Shown: positions 55,878-64,000 of the stretch, piece by piece | Position numbering within the stretch: the first letter of the stretch is position 1 | How the letters are laid out: each line of letters begins with the position of its first letter | Source: Moorena producens 3L | Lineage (GTDB): Bacteria > Cyanobacteriota > Cyanobacteriia > Cyanobacteriales > Coleofasciculaceae | Assembly: GCF_000211815.1 (NCBI RefSeq) | Contig: NZ_GL890944.1 | Span: 17,923 to 81,922 of the forward strand | Length of the DNA: 64,000 bases | Direction of reading: 5' to 3' | Notes under the pieces: generated by a model | Told to the model about the DNA's origin: nothing | The model's database searches: none | The model's input: the letters and a program-made list of their open reading frames with translations, nothing else | Made by a program: the position numbers and the translations under genes

Positions 55878-57596
55878 ATGGTAGTACTCACTGACCGGGT
55901 TCAAAAGCGGCTAACCATAGAGACTAGCGAGATTGCTCCAGATACCACAACTATTCGTTCTTTGGATTGGGATCGCGATCGCTTCGACATCGAATTTGGA
56001 CTACAAAACGGCACCACGTACAACTCGTATCTGATTCGGGGTGAGAAAATTGCCTTGGTCGATACCTCCCATGAAAAATTCCGCCAGCTATATTTAGATA
56101 CTCTAACTGGACTAATTAACCCTACCGATATTGATTACCTAATTATCAGCCATACCGAACCAGACCACAGTGGCTTAGTCAAAGATATCCTTGCACTGGC
56201 TCCAGATATTACTGTGGTGGGCTCAAAAGTGGCAATCCAGTTCCTGGAAGACTTTGTACATCAACCGTTTCAGCGCCAAATTGTCAAAACTGGTAATCAG
56301 CTAGATTTAGGCAATGGGCATATCCTGGATTTTGTTAATGCCCCTAATCTCCATTGGCCCGACACCATGCTCACTTACGATGGGGGGACTAAGGTGCTGT
56401 ATACTTGTGATGTGTTTGGCATGCACTACTGCTCTGCTAGCACCTATGATGACAACCTCAGCGCTATCGAAGCAGATTATCGATTTTACTACGAATGCCT
56501 GATGGCTCCCAATGCCCGTTCAGTGCTATCTGCTCTCAAGCGGATGGATAAGTTGGGAGAGGTGACTACTATTGCTAATGGTCATGGTCCTCTACTGCGC
56601 CACAATGTAGAACAACTGGTAGGAAATTACCGCAACTGGAGTCAAGCTAAGGCCAAGGCAGAAAAATCCGTTGTTGTGTTTTATGTCTCAGATTATGGCT
56701 ATAGCGATCGCATTTCTCAAGCGATCGCCCTAGGGATTACCAAAACTGAGATTGCTGTGGAGATGATGGACCTCAAATCCGCTGACCCCCAAGAGGTTCA
56801 GGAAGCGGTCAACCGCGCGGCTGGCATAGTGATTGGCATGGCTCCAGCCACAAACAGCAACACTACAGCAGCAGTTAGCACGGTATTGGCTGCGGTCAAA
56901 TCCAAGCAATCCTTTGGTCTGTTTGAATCCTATGGCGAAGATGACGAACCGATTGACCCCCTACGCAGTCAATTGAGAAGCCTAGGACTCAAAGAAGCCT
57001 TTCCTGGGATTCGCATCAAAGACACTCCTAGTGAAACCACTTACAAGCTTTGTGAAGAAGCTGGTACTGACATCGGGCAATGGTTGAGTCGCGATCGCTT
57101 GATCAAGAACATGAAATCCCTAGATACAGACCTAGACAAAGCCCTAGGTCGTATCAGTGGTGGGTTATACATCATTACCGCTAAGAAAGGGGATGTCAAG
57201 AGTGCGATGTTAGCCTCTTGGGTGAGCCAAGCTAGCTTCGAGCCTCTCGGTTTCACCATTGCTGTAGCCAAAGACCGGGCGATTGAATCCTTGATGCAAG
57301 TGGGAGACCGCTTTGTACTCAATGTACTGGAAGAAGGCAACTACCAAGACTTGATGAAACACTTCCTCAAGCGCTTCAAACCTGGTGCTGACCGCTTTGC
57401 AGGGGTTAATACACAAACCGCAGAAAACGGTTCCCCGATTCTGAGCGACGCCCTAGCCTATCTAGAGTGTAAAGTTACCACTCGTATGGAGTGTAGTGAT
57501 CATTGGATTGTTTACTCTACCGTTGACACCGGACGGGTTTCTAAGCCAGAGTCTCTGACTGCTATCCACCATCGGAAAGTGGGAAATCATTACTAA
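55878..57596 (+). CDS. flv3: flavodiiron protein Flv3 type
   Basis: 572 residues, three modules. 1-260: beta-lactamase-like diiron domain with the canonical ligands ISHTEPDHSGLVKD (HxExDH), LHWPDT, TCDVFG and NGHGPLL. 270-410: flavodoxin-like (VFYVSDYGYSDRI). 430-572: flavin reductase (GGLYIITAKKGDVKSAMLASW). Closely resembles Flv3, which with Flv1 reduces oxygen to water using electrons from photosystem I. AAAGGAG 7 nt before ATG. Confidence 0.93.
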   Translation: MVVLTDRVQKRLTIETSEIAPDTTTIRSLDWDRDRFDIEFGLQNGTTYNSYLIRGEKIALVDTSHEKFRQLYLDTLTGLINPTDIDYLIISHTEPDHSGLVKDILALAPDITVVGSKVAIQFLEDFVHQPFQRQIVKTGNQLDLGNGHILDFVNAPNLHWPDTMLTYDGGTKVLYTCDVFGMHYCSASTYDDNLSAIEADYRFYYECLMAPNARSVLSALKRMDKLGEVTTIANGHGPLLRHNVEQLVGNYRNWSQAKAKAEKSVVVFYVSDYGYSDRISQAIALGITKTEIAVEMMDLKSADPQEVQEAVNRAAGIVIGMAPATNSNTTAAVSTVLAAVKSKQSFGLFESYGEDDEPIDPLRSQLRSLGLKEAFPGIRIKDTPSETTYKLCEEAGTDIGQWLSRDRLIKNMKSLDTDLDKALGRISGGLYIITAKKGDVKSAMLASWVSQASFEPLGFTIAVAKDRAIESLMQVGDRFVLNVLEEGNYQDLMKHFLKRFKPGADRFAGVNTQTAENGSPILSDALAYLECKVTTRMECSDHWIVYSTVDTGRVSKPESLTAIHHRKVGNHY

Positions 57597-57637
57597 ACAT
57601 TAATAGCAGTTCTAAATGTAATCGGCTAACCTGAACC

Positions 57638-59386
57638 ATGAACACTACAAAACCCCGTGACGTCCAACCTCTCTATATTGCTACCGATACCCTCATATTG
57701 CGATCGCGTACTTGGGACCGGCTCAAATTTGAAATCGAATATGCCTTGCAACGAGGCACCACTGCTAATTCTTTTGTCATTAGAGCTGATCAAATCGCCC
57801 TATTCGATCCACCAGGAGAATCCTTTACAGAGGTATTTCTCAAAGCATTACAAGAACGCCTTGACCCAAAGCTGATCGATTATGTCATCCTCGGTCACAT
57901 TAATCCCAATCGCCTGGTTACTCTGAATGCTCTGCTCAAACTTGCTCCTAATATTACCTTTGTTTGTTCCAATCCTGGTGCTAAATCCTTGCGCACTCTG
58001 TTTGAGAAACTAGAGGATAAAGCTATTCCAGAACAGGAGCTCAAAATCCTGGTAATGAAAGGGGATGACACTCTCGATTTAGGGAAAGGTCACATCCTAG
58101 ATTTTATCCCTACCCCTAATCCCCGTTTCCCTGATCAGCTTTGTACCTACGATTCTAAAACTCAAATCCTATTTACAGATAAATTATTTGGTGCTCATGT
58201 CTGTGGCGACCAGGTAATGGATGAAGGTTGGAGGGTTTATGACGAAGACCGACGCTATTATTTTGATTGCCTGATGGCACCCCACGCCCGACAGGTGGAA
58301 ACAGCTTTAGCTAAATTAGATGACTTTGATGCTAAGCTTTATGCTACCGGTCACGGACCTTTGGTGCGCTATGGCTTTCAAGAACTGACTGAATCCTATG
58401 GAAAATGGAGTAAGCAACAACAAGCTCAAGAGGCTAATGTTGCCCTAATTTATGCCTCAGCTTACGGCAATACTGGAGCAATTGCCCAAGCGATCGCACG
58501 AGGTATCACTAAAGCTGGTGTATCGGTAGAATCCCTTAACTGTGAAGCAGCTGACCCGGAAGAGATTGGCGCTGCTGTGGAGAAAGCAGACGGATTTATC
58601 ATGGGTTCTCCTACCCTAGGAGGTCACGCACCAACCCAGGTTCAAACCGCTTTGGGTATGGTTTTATCTAGCGCTACTAAAACTAAGCTAGCGGGTGTCT
58701 TTGGTTCCTATGGCTGGAGTGGGGAAGCCATAGACCTATTAGAAAGTAAGTTCCGGGATGCGGGTTACAAGTTTGGCTTTGAGACGATTCGGGTCAAATT
58801 TAAGCCTACAGACAAAGACCTCAAATACTGTGAAGAAGCCGGTACAGATTTTGCTCAAGCCCTGAAAAAAGCCAAAAAAGCCCGGAAACCCAAGCAACCT
58901 GCTGGTGAGTCTTCCGCTGCCCGCACGGAGCAAGCGGTGGGACGGTTGATTGGTTCACTGTGTGTTGTGACTACTAAACAACAAGACCTGACCGGAGCGA
59001 TGCTAGCTTCCTGGGTATCTCAAGCTACCTTTACGCCTCCAGGGTTAACCGTAGCGGTAGCTAAAGAACGAGCAGTTGAGTCTTTGATGCACACTGGGGA
59101 TAACTTTGTATTGAATGTGTTAGAAGATGGGAAACATTTACCCTTGATGAAACAGTTTCTTAAACCATTTGGACCTGGTGAAGACCGATTTGGTGGGATA
59201 AAGATCGAAGAATCAGAGAATGGTTGTCCAATACTAAGTGATGCCCTAGCTTATTTGGAATGTACTGTAGAAAATCGGATGGAATGTGGTGACCACTGGC
59301 TAGTTTATGGGGTAGTTAAAAATGGGAAGGTGCTATCTGATGGAGTAACTGCTCTGCATCATCGTAAGTCGGGAACCTATTATTAA
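57638..59386 (+). CDS. flv1: flavodiiron protein Flv1 type
   Basis: 582 residues, same three modules. The diiron site is non-canonical: LGHINPNRLVTL in place of HxExDH, and NPRFPDQ for NLHWPD, as known for Flv1/Flv2-type partners; TGHGPL remains. The flavodoxin part is IYASAYGNTGAIAQAI, and the flavin reductase begins near 450 (GSLCVVTTKQQDLTGAM). It starts 41 nt after flv3 in the same direction, so they are probably one operon and form a heteromer protecting photosystem I in fluctuating light. Confidence 0.92.
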   Translation: MNTTKPRDVQPLYIATDTLILRSRTWDRLKFEIEYALQRGTTANSFVIRADQIALFDPPGESFTEVFLKALQERLDPKLIDYVILGHINPNRLVTLNALLKLAPNITFVCSNPGAKSLRTLFEKLEDKAIPEQELKILVMKGDDTLDLGKGHILDFIPTPNPRFPDQLCTYDSKTQILFTDKLFGAHVCGDQVMDEGWRVYDEDRRYYFDCLMAPHARQVETALAKLDDFDAKLYATGHGPLVRYGFQELTESYGKWSKQQQAQEANVALIYASAYGNTGAIAQAIARGITKAGVSVESLNCEAADPEEIGAAVEKADGFIMGSPTLGGHAPTQVQTALGMVLSSATKTKLAGVFGSYGWSGEAIDLLESKFRDAGYKFGFETIRVKFKPTDKDLKYCEEAGTDFAQALKKAKKARKPKQPAGESSAARTEQAVGRLIGSLCVVTTKQQDLTGAMLASWVSQATFTPPGLTVAVAKERAVESLMHTGDNFVLNVLEDGKHLPLMKQFLKPFGPGEDRFGGIKIEESENGCPILSDALAYLECTVENRMECGDHWLVYGVVKNGKVLSDGVTALHHRKSGTYY

Positions 59387-59871
59387 TAGGAGATAGTTTT
59401 TTGGTTTAAAGGGAACAGGGAACATAACTATATCTGTAAGCTATCAGCTATCAGCGTGTCGCGTATCAGCGTGTCGCGTATCAGCCTTTGGCTGACGGCT
59501 GACGGCTGAATGCTTAGCAGCTATCAGCTTTTGAATAAAAGAGGTCAGCATTATTTTAATCTCTATTACGTCGGCACCTCAAGTAGCGTGAGCTTTTAGC
59601 TCACGGCTGACGGCTGACGGCTGACCGCTGAATGCTTACCGATGTTTTAACCTTTACTTCGACTGCTATAGACCTAAAAAAAGTGATGCTCAGCAAAGAG
59701 TGTCGCTTTTTTTTATTAACCCTCAAACTATACCAGGATCATTATACTTCATAAAAATCTCCCCCGACTCCCGACTCCCTCGGTGCGCTTTCCGTTGGCG
59801 AATTAAATTCGCCACGGGTCGCACCGCTCCCGACTCCCGACTTCCAAATCGGACTATTTTTAACTACCTGT
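59387..59871. other. intergenic region with repeats and a terminator
   Basis: Heptamer-like CAGCTAT and CAGCGTGTCGCGTAT units (59440-59490), GACGGCT units (59600-59635), the terminator at 59676, then a second copy of the GTGGCGAATTAAATTCGCCA palindrome family at about 59797-59825. Confidence 0.65.
59676..59714 (+). terminator. intrinsic terminator-like stem after flv1
   Basis: AAAAAAAGTGATGCTC pairs with GAGTGTCGCTTTTTTT allowing three G-T pairs, loop AGCAAA, ending in a run of eight T. About 290 nt after flv1. Confidence 0.65.
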
Positions 59872-59877
59872 TATAAT
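59869..59877 (+). promoter_or_regulatory. extended -10 promoter box for the sulfonate cluster
   Basis: TGTTATAAT (TGnTATAAT) lies 27 nt before the ATG of the cysteate synthase gene. A clear -35 box is not seen. Confidence 0.5.
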
Positions 59878-59903
59878 ATTGCGGTAGCCAAGGACTAATC
59901 ACA

Positions 59904-61190
59904 ATGAAGTCTAAACTCAAATATATCCTGCGTTGCACGTTGTGTGGAAAAGACTATGAACCAGACCCTTTCCGCCTTTGCTGTGACGAAGAACATGAGC
60001 CATCCCTTCTGCGTGCTGTCTATCCTAACGAAAAGCTAGAAGTCAAAGAGAATCTCCCAGGTTTATTCCGATATATCGATTGGCTACCGGTTGATCGATA
60101 CTTAGAGACAGAAGGTAAACCGATTACTTATCAAAGCAAAAATCTGGCTCACCATCTCGGATTAGATCATCTTTTCATTTGTTTCAATGGCTACTGGCCA
60201 GAGCGAGATGCTGATCTTTCTACTTGTTCGTTTAAAGAATTAGAAGCTTTCCCGATATTAGCTAGAATACCAGAGGATAACCCCAAAACCCTAGTCGTTG
60301 CTTCAGCTGGAAATACTGGCCGAGCGTTTGCTACGGTTTGCTCTAAGCTGAAGATTCCCTTTTGCTTGGTCATTCCAGAGCAAAATTTATCCGCCATCTG
60401 GTCAAAGGAGCCGTTTGATTCTTGTGTTCGTCTGATTGCTGTTGGTGGGAATAGTGACTACTCCGATGCCATTCGGATCGGAAAAATTATCAGTGAATTA
60501 GAGGGTTTCTTTCCGGAAGGAGGAGCTAAAAATGTAGCCAGACGGGATGGCATGGGGCTAACCGTTGTGGATGCTACAGTAACCATTGGGGAAATTCCTG
60601 ATCACTATTTCCAAGCTGTGGGTTCCGGTACTGGTGGGATTTCAGCTTACGAAGCCAATCTCAGATTTTTAGCAGATGGCAGATTTGGCAACAAAAAAAT
60701 CAAGCTTCACCTCTGTCAAAATATTCCTTTTACCCCCATGACCGATGCCTGGAAAGCAGGTAGTCGAGACATTACTGCTTTGAGCGAAATAGAAGCAAAA
60801 AAATCCATTAGTCAGGTTTCTGCAAAGGTACTTACCAACCGAAACCCGGCTTACTCTCTTGCAGGAGGACTTTATGAAGCATTGGCTGATACTGAGGGAG
60901 AAATGTATGGTGTGACTAATGACGAATCAGAGAAAGCAAGAATTTTATTTGAAAAATTGGAAGGAATAGATGTTAGTCCTGCTGCCGGTGTTGCTACTGG
61001 TGCTTTAATTCAAGCAGTTGAAGCGGGTAAAATAGGGAAAAAGGACACCATTGTGCTCAATATTACTAGTGCAGGCTACAAACGGATGCGCCAAGATTAT
61101 CCGTTACACTACCTCAAACCTGATTTAGTTTTTAAACCTGAAGAGATTGAGCCGGATATTCTGGAACAGAGAATTACCAGTGTATCATAA
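59904..61190 (+). CDS. cysteate synthase-like PLP enzyme
   Basis: 428 residues, a threonine-synthase relative. The N-terminus has a Cys-rich knuckle (LRCTLCGKDYEPDPFRLCC). The PLP lysine region is TCSFKELEA near residue 112, then ASAGNTGRAFATVC (phosphate/PLP), GSGTGGIS and NPAYSLAGGLYEAL. The layout matches archaeal cysteate synthase, which makes L-cysteate from O-phosphoserine and sulfite for coenzyme M. A threonine synthase is a weaker alternative. First of three co-directional genes. Confidence 0.8.
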   Translation: MKSKLKYILRCTLCGKDYEPDPFRLCCDEEHEPSLLRAVYPNEKLEVKENLPGLFRYIDWLPVDRYLETEGKPITYQSKNLAHHLGLDHLFICFNGYWPERDADLSTCSFKELEAFPILARIPEDNPKTLVVASAGNTGRAFATVCSKLKIPFCLVIPEQNLSAIWSKEPFDSCVRLIAVGGNSDYSDAIRIGKIISELEGFFPEGGAKNVARRDGMGLTVVDATVTIGEIPDHYFQAVGSGTGGISAYEANLRFLADGRFGNKKIKLHLCQNIPFTPMTDAWKAGSRDITALSEIEAKKSISQVSAKVLTNRNPAYSLAGGLYEALADTEGEMYGVTNDESEKARILFEKLEGIDVSPAAGVATGALIQAVEAGKIGKKDTIVLNITSAGYKRMRQDYPLHYLKPDLVFKPEEIEPDILEQRITSVS

Positions 61191-61219
61191 CGGTTTACCA
61201 GTTAAACAGTTCAATATCC

Positions 61220-62098
61220 ATGAAAACCTTATCCACTCTTGCAGTCCATCAACTCAAACCCTTTGGGGTGAAGCTGACGAACGTTGATCTTAATTCCCCA
61301 GAACAATGCGATCGCATTCGAGAGCTGCTCTACGAAAATGGGGTAGTGATCATCCCTCCTGACGGAGGCAGTTTCGGTGATCAACCAATCCAAGCTGATG
61401 CAAGTCTGTTAAAGTTGGCGGGGCTTTTCGGGAAGATCGAGAACTACCACCCAGTAAACGCACCCAAAGACAGCACTGGCAAGGTGCAAATTCTGGAAAC
61501 CATGGGTGACACGGGGATTCCAGCGGATTCCTTCCTATTCCACTCAGATATGAGTTGGCGAATGAACCCATCCCGGGCCAGCGTATTATGTGGGTTTATC
61601 CTGCCTCCTAACGGTGGTAATACCTGCTTCCAAAATGCTAACCAAATGTACCGCAATCTCTCACCAGAACTAAGGGAGCAGTTGCATGGTATCAGCGCTC
61701 TCCACTCTCTCCAGAAGGGTTATGCCCGGGTCAACCGACCGGATGATGTGACTAATGACGTGCAGGCTATTCATCCGGCAGTGATTAAGCATCCCGACAC
61801 AGGTGTGCCACTGCTCTATCTGAACTCAAATTTCACGGTGTCCTTGGTAGGAATGTCGGAAGAGGAGAGTACGGAACTTTTGAACCGCGTCTTTGAGCAA
61901 GCCAACCGTCCAGACCAGGTTCTTTGCCATTCCTGGACTAAGGGGGATGTGGTGATCTGGGACAACTTTGGAGTGCAGCACCTGGCTAGGGCAGACTACC
62001 TTGGCCTGCGCCGAATGCACCGGGTGGTGGCCCACGACCCCGATCTGCGGACAGAGCGTTATGTAGGGGAAACAGGGGATGCCAAGGAAACCATATAA
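61220..62098 (+). CDS. TauD/TfdA family Fe(II)/2-oxoglutarate dioxygenase
   Basis: 292 residues, 29 nt after the cysteate synthase gene. Facial triad: FHSDMSW (HxD, near residue 111) and distal His in GVQHLARADY or MHRVVAH near 255-268, with the 2-oxoglutarate Arg in the LRRMHR stretch. This family hydroxylates small substrates, including taurine. Here the substrate may be cysteate-derived, from context only. Its 3' end overlaps the next gene by 20 nt. Confidence 0.85.
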   Translation: MKTLSTLAVHQLKPFGVKLTNVDLNSPEQCDRIRELLYENGVVIIPPDGGSFGDQPIQADASLLKLAGLFGKIENYHPVNAPKDSTGKVQILETMGDTGIPADSFLFHSDMSWRMNPSRASVLCGFILPPNGGNTCFQNANQMYRNLSPELREQLHGISALHSLQKGYARVNRPDDVTNDVQAIHPAVIKHPDTGVPLLYLNSNFTVSLVGMSEEESTELLNRVFEQANRPDQVLCHSWTKGDVVIWDNFGVQHLARADYLGLRRMHRVVAHDPDLRTERYVGETGDAKETI

Positions 62099-62972
62099 TA
62101 TCGAGCACTACCTGAAGCAAGATGACAATCAGGCTGGTTACGGCGACAACAATTCAGACCAGTCAGCGGCCCAATACAACCAAGCACGCAGCCCCTTTGG
62201 GGTAAAAGAGATCTTGGGATTTGTCCGGCCAGGAGATATGGTGTTAGACGCTGGCTGCGGCACAGGGCAGCACGCACGATACCTTGCTGAGGTGGCGAGT
62301 AAAGTTGTGGGAATTGACACCGATTCCGCGCGGATTGCGATCGCCAAAGAACATTGTCAAGACTTGGACAATGCCAGCTTTGAGGTGGGTTCTGTCACCA
62401 AGCTTCCTTTTGAAGACGGTTCCTTTGACCTAGTGCTGTTGGCCCAAGTGCTACACCACCTTGGAGGGGAAGACGTCCATTCAGCATCTTTAACGGAGCA
62501 ATGTGAGCAGGCGATCGGGGAAGCCAAACGAGTGCTGAAACCTAGTGGACGACTTGTACTTGTCACGACTAGCCGAGAGCAGCGTCGTAAAGCTTACTGG
62601 CATTTTAACCTATTTCCAGAATCAGCGTGGGAGCGTCTGGATTCGGTCTGGTCCGTGACCGAGGGTGTTTGGTTCACATCGCTGATGGAGAAAATGGGGT
62701 TCACCATGACTGGTAATGTAACCCCAGCGGAATCCCACTGGATTGAAGCCCAGGATGAACAGATGGTGAGGCTTAGCCTCGACCCTGGTTGGCGGTCAAC
62801 AGATGTGGCATTTGCGTTGCTGACACCTGCTGAAATGAGCCAGTTTGTGGCTCAGGTCGAAGCGGTGCTAGGGGATGGCTCTGCAAAGGAGCTAATCAAT
62901 GGAGCGATTGCGGGGCGTGCTTCCCATGGGGAGGCTACGGTATATGCCTATGACCTTAAATCTGACCTTTAA
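62079..62972 (+). CDS. class I SAM-dependent methyltransferase
   Basis: 297 residues. Motif I MVLDAGCGTGQHARYLAEV near residue 52, GIDTDSARIAIAKEHC, FDLVLLAQVLHHL, and LKPSGRLVLVTTS. It overlaps the dioxygenase gene by 20 nt, so the two are probably co-translated. It may N- or O-methylate a product of the same pathway; specificity cannot be told. Confidence 0.85.
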   Translation: MPRKPYNIEHYLKQDDNQAGYGDNNSDQSAAQYNQARSPFGVKEILGFVRPGDMVLDAGCGTGQHARYLAEVASKVVGIDTDSARIAIAKEHCQDLDNASFEVGSVTKLPFEDGSFDLVLLAQVLHHLGGEDVHSASLTEQCEQAIGEAKRVLKPSGRLVLVTTSREQRRKAYWHFNLFPESAWERLDSVWSVTEGVWFTSLMEKMGFTMTGNVTPAESHWIEAQDEQMVRLSLDPGWRSTDVAFALLTPAEMSQFVAQVEAVLGDGSAKELINGAIAGRASHGEATVYAYDLKSDL

Positions 62973-63030
62973 AGCCCTGTTGTGATTGTTGATATTTTCC
63001 TCAAGGTGGGGAAAATATCATTCAGTCAAG

Positions 63031-63693
63031 TTATTTTTTAGTTCCTTCGATCATCACACCAACAAAGCCCAAATCATGAGTTTCCATAGAAAATCCTACT
63101 GATTCAAGCAATTCCTGAAAATAGCTGAAAGGATAAGCATTAGGAAAATGGGAACCCCGTTCTAAAATCACTTGATTGCCATTGATCCTTTCTACTTTTA
63201 AACCGGTTTTAGCATAAAAGCGTAAGCGCTCATCCATGACTTATGGAGCACATTTAAAAGTCGAAATAAATATCTTTTTGTCTACTAATTTTTCGAGATT
63301 ATCGAAAATAATTTCATGAACTTCTTGAGGAATATTGCCGATGGTATTCCATCCCAGTAAAGCATGAGTAAACCTTTCTTGAACCAGAGTAGGTAAATGT
63401 TCCGCTCTTCCGAGAATGACTTTTACATTATCAAAAGTTGCAGTTGATTCTTTAGCTATGTTTACCAGTTGTTCGGCAAAATCAATTCCTGTGATCTTGC
63501 CGACAAGGGGGGCAAGATGACGAAGATAACGTCCCTCACCACATCCTACCTCCAGAACACTATCCACCCCTTCAAAGGTTCTCTTGATAAATTCTTCTTC
63601 TAACTTCTGATACTCCCTGACTCCTTCCGTCTCATTTTGAGGATCGAGCAAAGTCAATCCGATCCCTTCGTAAAAGTCTTTGCTATCTTTCAT
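63031..63693 (-). pseudogene. SAM-dependent methyltransferase with one in-frame stop
   Basis: 63693-63241 encodes the N-terminal two thirds: VDSVLEVGCGEGRYLRHLAPL (motif I), GIDFAEQLVNIA, FTHALLGWNTIGNIPQE and ending FISTFKCAP. TAA at 63241-63243 interrupts; the same frame continues VMDERLRFYAKTGLKVERING to 63031. A GAA-to-TAA change would explain it. Without read-through the enzyme lacks its last 70 residues. Convergent to the three sulfonate-type genes. Confidence 0.85.
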
Positions 63694-63721
63694 GATGTCT
63701 TCTATCCTTTAACAGCTTCAC

Positions 63722-63919
63722 CTAGTGTACCAGCATGAAGAGTTTACCAGCATGAATGAAATTATGCAAAAACTTTTCTAGATCGGCTTTTTGCAGTTCA
63801 GGGTTAGCCAGCATTAACCGAATCATCACCTGACCTTGATAATAAGCATAGTTGACAAAAGCTGTTCCCGAATGAAATAATCGGTTGTGTATGTCTAGAT
63901 TCAGCTGGTCTAATCTAGA
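63722..63919 (-). pseudogene. C-terminal fragment of a PLP group II decarboxylase-like protein
   Basis: Open for 65 codons with no start: LDQLNLDIHNRLFHSGTAFV, NYAYYQGQVMIRLMLANPEL, then LEKFLHNF. This resembles the C-terminal end of group II decarboxylases (such as those acting on glutamate, diaminobutyrate or cysteate). An in-frame TAA and unrelated DNA lie upstream, so the rest is gone. The assignment is tentative. Confidence 0.5.
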
Positions 63920-64000
63920 TTATCTTAACTCTGAACTTTAAACCCCTGTTGTGATTGTTGAGAGGATATCTCCCAAGTTTTTTGATACTGTAATTTTGTC

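Overview
The window reads as a chromosome segment of a filamentous, repeat-rich, probably marine cyanobacterium resembling Moorena. Evidence: many HIP1-type GCGATCGC sites, a Flv3/Flv1 flavodiiron pair, an RbpA-type RNA-binding protein, cyanobacterial families (AAA-like STAND proteins, Npun_R2479-type HD protein, DUF2288, DUF427), heptamer tandem repeats between genes, and dense IS200/IS605 (tnpB) elements. The genus is an inference.

Layout. 1-5.7 kb: Gfo/Idh oxidoreductase, a tnpB-only element cut into the 3' end of an SGNH hydrolase gene, a small membrane protein, tRNA-Tyr, tRNA-Thr, a lone DUF433 gene and an IS1 remnant. 5.7-7.4 kb: KDPG aldolase and an L,D-transpeptidase gene split by a 404-bp tnpB-less element. 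7.5-13.1 kb: a reverse-strand block of McrC, McrB, a PUA/ASCH-like protein and a GNAT-PIN multidomain protein, which looks like a defence island. 13-21 kb: amidase, DUF427, tRNA-Leu, a frameshifted tnpB with a ribbon-helix-helix gene, a quinone oxidoreductase gene broken by another tnpB-less element, and an HD protein. 21-29 kb: two AAA-like signalling proteins, a duplicated pair of unknown small proteins, a methyltransferase. 29-36 kb: frameshifted pbpC, DUF2288, YdcF, rsmI, hemW. 36-46 kb: PIN/TRAM protein, glycosyltransferase-TPR, RTX protein, glyS, an unknown protein, SbcD-like nuclease. 46-54 kb: a third tnpB element, HTH protein, SpoIIE phosphatase, argH, RNA-binding protein. 54-59.4 kb: NUDIX, coaX, flv3-flv1. 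59.9-64 kb: cysteate synthase, TauD-type dioxygenase, methyltransferase, then a second methyltransferase with an in-frame stop and a decarboxylase-like fragment, suggesting a sulfonate pathway that is partly decayed.

The most striking content is the layered mobile DNA. (1) Four short elements (404-515 bp) have IS608-like ends. For three of them the junctions are clear, lying after TTAC and ending in TCAA; the fourth is divergent. They carry no tnpB, yet three keep the roughly 144-nt right-end segment shared with the tnpB element at 45845, which corresponds to the TnpB guide-RNA (omega/reRNA) region. (2) Inside and near these elements sit about 105-nt hairpin elements with constant ends, a 12-14 bp stem whose two arms differ from copy to copy but always remain complementary, and a 48-nt loop found in either orientation. 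(3) Two further small repeats are nested in the same elements, and their insertion points can be read by comparing copies. Several genes end on, or are split by, these insertions. No CRISPR array or rRNA was seen.
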